This document shows positions 19,236 through 23,783 of a stretch of 23,783 bases of DNA, in pieces. Numbering within the stretch: position 1 is the stretch's first letter; each line of letters starts with the position of its first letter. The DNA comes from Prorocentrum cordatum (taxonomy: Eukaryota; Sar; Dinophyceae; Prorocentrales; Prorocentraceae), in contig CAUYUJ010018469.1 in NCBI GenBank assembly GCA_963575745.1, positions 180,258-204,040 on the forward strand, given 5' to 3'. Under the pieces are notes generated by a model. That model did no database searches, was not told where the DNA came from, and saw nothing but the letters and a program-made list of their open reading frames with translations. A program made the position numbers and the translations under genes.

Positions 19236-19770
19236 GTTCGATCGGTTTGGGCACCGAGCCGCCCAAGACAGATGCCCCCCAGCCGCCAGCAGCTCCCGAT
19301 GGCTGCCGACAGTCGGAGGCGGACAGACCTCCTACCCTGACACGTCGATTAAGGAATTGGCCGTTTTCGGTTCGCGAGGGGGCGTCGTGGCCGGGTTCAG
19401 GTGCGTCGGTTTCGGTCCCAGGCCGTCTTCATTAAGGGGAGGTTTACTAAAGGGAGGTTTGTCCACCGCCGAGACAGGTAGGGCACGCGGGAGGCATCTG
19501 TTTGAGGCAATGCGGTGCACCAACGGCTCGAACTCATGCCCCCCCCTCAGGGTCACCCCCCCTTTTGGGGGATCCCGACGAGATCCCTCCCGGACCCCTC
19601 CTGGGGTCCTCCTGGCCCGCTTCTCCGAGGCGGATCTCCGGCCGTGGCGACGAGGAGCCTCCGCGAGAGACCCCCGAGAAGAGGCGCCAAGACGCCGAGA
19701 GGGCCGCCGTTTGCCCTCAAGACTGGCCCTTTCCCCCCCTTCCTTCCCCCTTCCCCTTCCCCCCTTCCCC
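19015..19770. other. pyrimidine-rich tract then GC-rich sequence, no recognised gene
   Basis: 19018-19145 is a long C/T-rich tract, probably intronic to the exon upstream. From 19236 to 19770 there is no frame with a recognisable motif. Confidence 0.4.
19199..19235 (+). repeat. compound (GT)n(GA)n dinucleotide repeat
   Basis: GT units run directly into GA units (about 37 bp). This is the only sizeable dinucleotide microsatellite in the window. Confidence 0.95.
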
Positions 19771-20262
19771 CTCCTCCTCCTCCTCCTCCTCCTCCTCCTC
19801 CTCCTGCTGGTCCCATACTCCTCCCCCAATCCTCCTGCTCCTCCATCCTCCTCCCCCTCCTCCTCCTCCTCCTCCACCTCCTCCTCCCCCTCCTCCTCCC
19901 CTCGTTGCCACTGGCTCCCTGTGGCGATCAGTGACACTCATGACACTCCTCCTCCTCCTCCTCCTCCTCCTCCTCCTCCTCCTCCTCTTCCACCTCCTCC
20001 TCCTCCTCCTCCTCCTCCTCCTCCTCCTCCTCCTCTCCCCCTCCTGCCCCTCCTCCTCCTCCTCCTCCTCCTCCTCCTCCTCCTCCTCCTCCTCCTCCTC
20101 CTCCCCTCCTCCTCCTACTCCTCCTCAGCCTCCTCCTCTCCACCCCTCCTCCTCCTCCTCCTCCTCCTCCTCCTCCTCCTCCTCCTCTCTCCTCCTCCTC
20201 CTTTCTCCTTCCTCCTCCTCCTCCTCCTCCTCCTCCTCCTCCTCCTTCTCCTCTCCCCTTCC
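19771..20262 (+). repeat. (CTC)n microsatellite cluster
   Basis: Several CTC/TCC blocks (about 19771-19803, 19855-19900, 19948-20035 and 20048-20262) are separated by short C-rich or unique segments. Confidence 0.95.
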
Positions 20263-20464
20263 ACCCCGAGGGAGAACGAGCAGCACCTGGAGAAGCGAGC
20301 CTCCCGGCTCCGCCGCAGGGGAAACCCAAAAGCCGCGGCTGCGGCGCCCCCTCCCCTGGAGTCGGCTTGGGGTTTGAGGTGGCCCAGCACTGGCTCCGGC
20401 CAGCAGGAAGGAGGGGGCGTGGTCCGCGGTTCTTCGGCCACTCGCAGAAGGGGGGCAAGGGGGC
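20263..20464. other. no recognised gene
   Basis: GC-rich sequence between the CTC cluster and the MITE. No motif is seen. Confidence 0.4.
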
Positions 20465-20570
20465 GGGGGAGGGCTTCTTATAAGCACCCCTGCTTCTTAG
20501 AAGGCGCGGGCCTTCACTAGATATGTAGGGCTGGCGCCTTCTCAGAAGCGGCCCCCTTCTAAGAATCTAG
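20465..20570. mobile_element. palindromic MITE, copy 2
   Basis: Same structure as 17164-17274. The left arm is GGGCTTCTTATAAG, then CACCCCTGCTTCTTAGAAGG; the centre is ACTAGATATGTAGGGC; the right arm is CCTTCTCAGAAGCGG, then CCCCCTTCTAAGAA. Same orientation as copy 1. The right terminus is less well preserved than the left. Confidence 0.75.
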
Positions 20571-20605
20571 GCTTTCTCTTGATGGGGTCCGAGTGGGTAG
20601 GGTCG

Positions 20606-20763
20606 GAGGATCGCGCCACATCGAGGGTGCTTCGGCGATGCGGCTCGATGTGGACCCCGATTTTCTCCACGCTGGCGTCGCCGATGCCTCGCCGACGTCG
20701 CCGATGCATCGCCGATGCATCGGCGATGTATCGCCGATGTGTCGGCGAGGCGGCGCGATCCTC
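20606..20763. repeat. 158-bp imperfect palindrome with CGCCGATG units
   Basis: The outer arms GAGGATCGCGCC (20606-20617) and GGCGCGATCCTC (20752-20763) are exact reverse complements. Next in are GCCTCGCCGAC (20686-20696) and GTCGGCGAGG (20741-20750). The centre is a perfect 22-nt palindrome (20707-20728) made of CATCGCCGATG and its complement. CGCCGATG-type units recur several times between. Similarity may extend a little outward (GGGTAGG at 20596-20602 versus CCTACCCC at 20777-20784). Confidence 0.8.
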
Positions 20764-20784
20764 TGGCTCCATGTGCTCCTACCC

Positions 20785-21004
20785 CGTGTAGGTGGCCTCT
20801 AAAGAAGCTCCCTTCGGGCCTGTCCCTCTACATGGGGAATATTCCACAATAGTCAAAAATAGTCAGGGGACGATCTTCTGACTCTTTTTGTTTACTTTTG
20901 GGATATTGCTAAGGCCTTACGGCCAGTGCCGCCGACCCTGGATACCTCGGCGCTCGAGGGTGACGGGATGCGTGATAAGACGTCGGAGGTAAATGAAGAC
21001 GTGG
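20785..21004. other. no recognised gene; short AT-richer patch
   Basis: 20840-20905 is AT-richer than its surroundings and contains the tandem AATAGTCAAAAATAGTC. TTACGGCCAGTGCC at about 20918-20931 faintly recalls a 5S rRNA start, but the match does not continue. Confidence 0.4.
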
Positions 21005-21480
21005 CGGAGGAGGAGGCAGAGGAGGAGGAAGAGGAGGAGGAGGAAGGGGAGAGAGAGGAAGAGGAGGAGAGGAGGAGGAAGGAGGAGGAGGAAGGAGGAG
21101 GAGGAGGAGGAGAGGAGGAGAGGAGGAGGAGGAGGAGGAGGAGGAGAGTGAGGAGGGAGGAGGAAGAGGAGGAGGAGGAGGAGGAGGAGAGGAGGAGGAG
21201 GAGGAGGAGGATGAGGAGGAGGAGGAGGAGGAGGAGGAGGAGGAGGAGAGAGTGGGAGGAGGAGGAGGAGGAGGAGGAGGAGGAGGAGGAGGAGGAGGAG
21301 GAGGAGGAGGAGGAGGAGGTGGAGGAGGAGGAGGAGGAGAGGAGAGGAGAGGAGGAGAGGAGGAGGAGGAGGAGGAGCGTAGGAGGAGGAAGGAGGAGGA
21401 GAGGAGGAGAGAGGAGAGGGGAGGACAGGAGGAGGAGGAGAGGAGGGAGAGAGGAGGAGAGGGGGAGGGGCGGGGGAGGG
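21005..21480 (+). repeat. (GAG)n microsatellite, interrupted
   Basis: About 475 bp of GAG/GGA/AGG with GAA and AGA interruptions and several phase shifts. Confidence 0.95.
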
Positions 21481-21641
21481 GAGTGGGAGAGCGAGGGAAG
21501 AGGGTCCCCCGGGGGATGCGTAATCTTACAGCGCCCCCCCCCCCCCCCCCTCCTCCCCCCCCCGCCCGGTGGGGAGGGCAGGAAGGGGCTTCGCCACGAC
21601 TACGATTTCCTTCCGTTTCGTGTTCGATTTCCTTTTATTTC

Positions 21642-21674
21642 GGGCGACGACGATGACGACGACGACGACGACGG
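21642..21674 (+). repeat. (GAC)n microsatellite
   Basis: A short GAC/ACG run of about 33 bp. Confidence 0.9.
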
Positions 21675-21917
21675 TGATCCGCGCAAGACGACGACACCGG
21701 GATGCGTCTTCCACACGCCGACAGGGTCGGCGGATTCTTTGACCATGTCTAATTCTTCGTCCATCGGCCTGCAGGGGGACATGCCCGACCTGACCCTACA
21801 CACCCCTCTGTTCGCGCCGCCAAGCTCTGTGCTCGAGGCGTCTCTGCTACCCCGCTCCTCTCGGTCTCCGGGCGCCGCGCGCGGGGCCCCTGCCTCCGGG
21901 GTGGACCTCGGCGCCAG
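21675..21917 (+). other. possible upstream part of the LINE remnant, not resolved
   Basis: One plus frame reads mixed-composition protein (for example SADSLTMSNSSSIGLQGDM), but no reverse transcriptase motif is recognised. It may be flanking DNA. Confidence 0.25.
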
Positions 21918-22206
21918 GTGGACCCCGGGGAGAGGATTGTCCTTCACCACAAGCGCAGATGGCGATGGGCAGGGCGAATCGCAGAGCAACCCCACCACAG
22001 ATGGACCCGACTTGCTGCAGCGTGGGGGCCCGACGTCACGACACCAGGCCAGCGATACGCAGACAGGGAAGGCAGCGAAAGGGGTGGCACGACGACGTAT
22101 CACAGTTTGTACGATCTACCACTGGAGACAATACCGCGACGTGGTTGGGTCTCGCTGACGGTGGAACAACTGGGGGAAGCACTACCTCGCGCACGCGCAC
22201 ATCTGA
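21918..22206 (+). pseudogene. LINE reverse transcriptase C-terminus, frameshifted
   Basis: Three plus frames in succession give KRRWRWAGRIAEQPHHRWTR and AAAWGPD (about 21951-22037), then RQRKGWHDDVSQFVRS (about 22068-22115) and ATWLGLAD, then RWNNWGKHYLAHAHI ending at a TGA (22204-22206). Many AP-endonuclease-class LINEs end with this signature: K/R-RWAGHxAR, RWTxxxxxW, GRPxxRWxDDIxxF, W-xx-LAxDRxxW-xx-xxxF. Two frame changes show it is dead. It differs in type from the LINE at 12600-13792. A 57-nt 3' flank leads to a TCTTG pentamer tail. Only the last ~95 residues remain, as expected for a 5'-truncated insertion. Confidence 0.75.
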
Positions 22207-22263
22207 ACGGGCCCCGGCTCGCCCACGCCGCTCCTAAGGGGCCCGCCTGCCGGCGGACACGCG

Positions 22264-22371
22264 TGTCTTGTCATGTTTTGTCTTGCTTTGTCTTGTCTTT
22301 TCGTGTCTTGTCTTTTCTTGTCTTGTCTGGTCTGGTCTTGTCTTGTTTTGTCTTGTCTTGTCTTGCCCTGA
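22264..22371 (+). repeat. (TCTTG)n pentanucleotide repeat, probable LINE 3' tail
   Basis: About 20 units of TCTTG with TTTTG, TCTTT and TCTGG variants. It starts 57 nt after the LINE stop codon, on the same strand. Simple tandem 3' tails are common for several LINE clades. Confidence 0.85.
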
Positions 22372-22964
22372 TCGTAAGTCGGGCACGTCCCTCTACACAA
22401 GGAGTGTCCAGGAACAGTCTAAACAGTACGATGTTCCGTGCTTCTCTTGGCCTTTTTCCCAGAAGGGGCTTTGGTCCAGGTTTTCTTTCAGTCGGTCAAG
22501 TTGTCCCCCCATGTTTGGGAAAGGGCCAGCGCATTTTTTGGCTACAAATGATGTTTTTTTTTTTTTGGGGGGGGGGGGTGTTCTTCAAAAAATGCGTTTC
22601 CTGCGTGCCCGCTCGAATTGCCCCCTATCTCGGATCCTCGATAAACGTCGGGGTCCGCAGATTCCTGTTATGCCTTGAAAAACATGGCGCGGAGCGTTTC
22701 GCGCAGAATCCGCGACCAAACACGAGGTATGGAGACCCTGGTTTTTTTCAGCACGTGCGGAACAGTTTTTTTGTTTGTTTGTTTTTTTGTTTTTTGTTTT
22801 TTTTTTTCCCCCCCAACCCTCCTGCGTTGGGTACTCGTTTTGAATAGAGCACTGCGGTCTCCGTTCTCTTCCTCCCGCCCCCCCCCTCTCTTCCCTCCTT
22901 CTCTCCTCTCTTGCTTGCCTTCTCCTCCTCTCTTCGCTCCTCCTCTTCTCTTCTCTTGCCTTTC
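22372..22964. other. no recognised gene; homopolymer and pyrimidine tracts
   Basis: Contains T13 followed directly by G12 (22554-22578), T-rich tracts at about 22765-22807 followed by C-runs, and a CT-rich tract at about 22865-22965. No frame carries a motif. Confidence 0.5.
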
Positions 22965-22980
22965 ACGTCATCCCTGGCGG

Positions 22981-23659
22981 GCTGCGATCTGCGGAACTGT
23001 CACCACTTTCGAGGGCTGCTGGTGGGTCCAGCGGAGTGAGGCACCACGGGGACTCATATTAGACCTCGCCATCCCGGGGGGGGGGGGCTGCGATCTGTGA
23101 AACTGTCGCCACTTTCGAGGGCTGCTGGTGGGTCCAGCGGAGTGAGGCACCACGGGGACTCAGATTAGACCTCGCCATCTCTGGGGGGCTGCGATCTGTG
23201 AAACTGTCGCCACTTTCGAGGGTTGCTGGTGGGTCCAGCGGAGTGAGGCACCACGGGGACTCAGATTAGACCTCGCCATCTCTGGGGGGCTGCGATCTGT
23301 GAAACTGTCGCCACTTTCGAGGGCTGCTGGTGGGTCCAGCGGAGTGAGGCACCACGGGGACTCAGATTAGACCTCGCCATCTCTGAGGGGTTGCGATCTG
23401 TGAAACTGTCGCCACTTTCGAGGGTTGCTGGTGGGTCCAGCGGAGTGAGGCACCACGGAGACTCAGATTAGACCTCGCCATCCCTGTGTGAAACTGTCGC
23501 CAGTTTCGAGGCTGCTGGTGGGTCCAGCGGAGTGAGGCACCACGGGGACTCAGATTAGACCTCGCCATCTCTGAGGGGTTGCGATCTGTGAAACTGTCGC
23601 CACTTTCGAGGGCTGCTGGTGGGTGGCCAGCGGAGTGAGGCACCACGGGGACTCAGATT
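22981..23659 (+). repeat. 101-bp tandem repeat, seven copies
   Basis: Units start with GCTGCGATCTGTGAAACTGT (the fifth and seventh begin GTTGCG) at 22981, 23087, 23188, 23289, 23390, about 23485 (its first ~14 bp lost) and 23578. Periods are 106, then 101, 101 and 101, then shortened. Units 2-4 differ by only a base or two. Each carries the hairpin GCTGG-TGGGT-CCAGC; in the last unit two added bases fall in the loop and the stem is kept. A partial unit may precede the first (22965-22980). The minus-strand frames through it are repeat artefacts. Confidence 0.95.
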
Positions 23660-23783
23660 CTGACCACGAGCAATGCTCGCGTGCCCTTGCTCTGCGGTTC
23701 GTGCCACGTGGCGCTGCGACTCGAGCTGGCGGGCGTCCTTCGGACCCGCAGAAACATCTGCTGAGCTCGATGAGCTAGGGGAA
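23660..23783. other. unique sequence after the tandem array
   Basis: No feature is recognised. A small inverted repeat, CGAGCAATGCTCG, lies at about 23668-23680. Confidence 0.4.

Noticed and set aside
20918-20931. A fragment recalling the start of 5S rRNA (TTACGGCCAGTGCC)
   Set aside because: The match is limited to about eight to ten bases, and no internal control region follows.
20926-22158. A 410-residue plus-strand frame rich in Glu/Arg
   Set aside because: Most of it is the GAG array. Only the last part overlaps the LINE remnant, and it is in the wrong frame for most of that.
22981-23659. CRISPR-like appearance of the 101-bp units
   Set aside because: Units are contiguous and similar along their whole length, with no variable spacers. 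It is a tandem satellite.

Overview
The window looks like nuclear DNA of a dinoflagellate. The base composition is GC-rich and gene-poor. Trinucleotide microsatellites of only a few kinds (GAT, GAG/CTC, GTC/GAC) occupy several kilobases. The only protein-like stretches are short, broken pieces of Ty1/copia-like and non-LTR retroelements that read like dinoflagellate families, plus one clean unidentified exon. The species cannot be fixed from the sequence. Nearly all long open frames are microsatellite artefacts (poly-Asp, poly-Met, poly-Glu, poly-Ser, poly-His) and are not annotated.

Layout. 1-830: GC-rich DNA with three copies of a short CCCCACCAG block, then a GAG array. 833-2575: a degenerate TCTTGGGGCC-type repeat field split by a foldback element (1376-2498) whose inverted arms enclose a 12-bp minisatellite. 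2576-5785: no recognisable gene, with large GAT, GTC and CTC arrays. 5786-5860: an AT-rich island with a 22-bp direct repeat and an inverted repeat. 6560-7293: GAT then GAG arrays. 7403-9900: a graveyard of retroelement pieces (copia-like gag on the minus strand; a reverse-transcriptase connection segment, an acidic gag-like segment and an RNase H tail on the plus strand), an 88-bp-arm inverted repeat and a mariner/Stowaway-like MITE. 10742-11334 and 13914-15396: GAT arrays bracketing a decayed non-LTR retrotransposon (about 11750-13792). 15459-18266: GAG, GTC and CTC arrays, a perfect 27-nt palindrome and one copy of a small palindromic MITE. 18274-18375: a U6 snRNA-like sequence with the ACAGAGA box altered. 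18498 to about 18985: the one convincing protein exon. 19199-21480: dinucleotide, CTC and GAG arrays, the second MITE copy and a 158-bp imperfect palindrome. 21918-22371: the C-terminal end of a second, different LINE followed by a TCTTG pentamer tail. 22981-23659: seven copies of a 101-bp tandem repeat.

There is no operon-like cooperation between genes here. The window is best read as a repeat-dominated intergenic or intronic region. The items most worth checking are the U6-like locus, the minisatellite-cored foldback, the paired MITEs and the orphan exon. All identifications come from reading motifs by eye; no database search was run.
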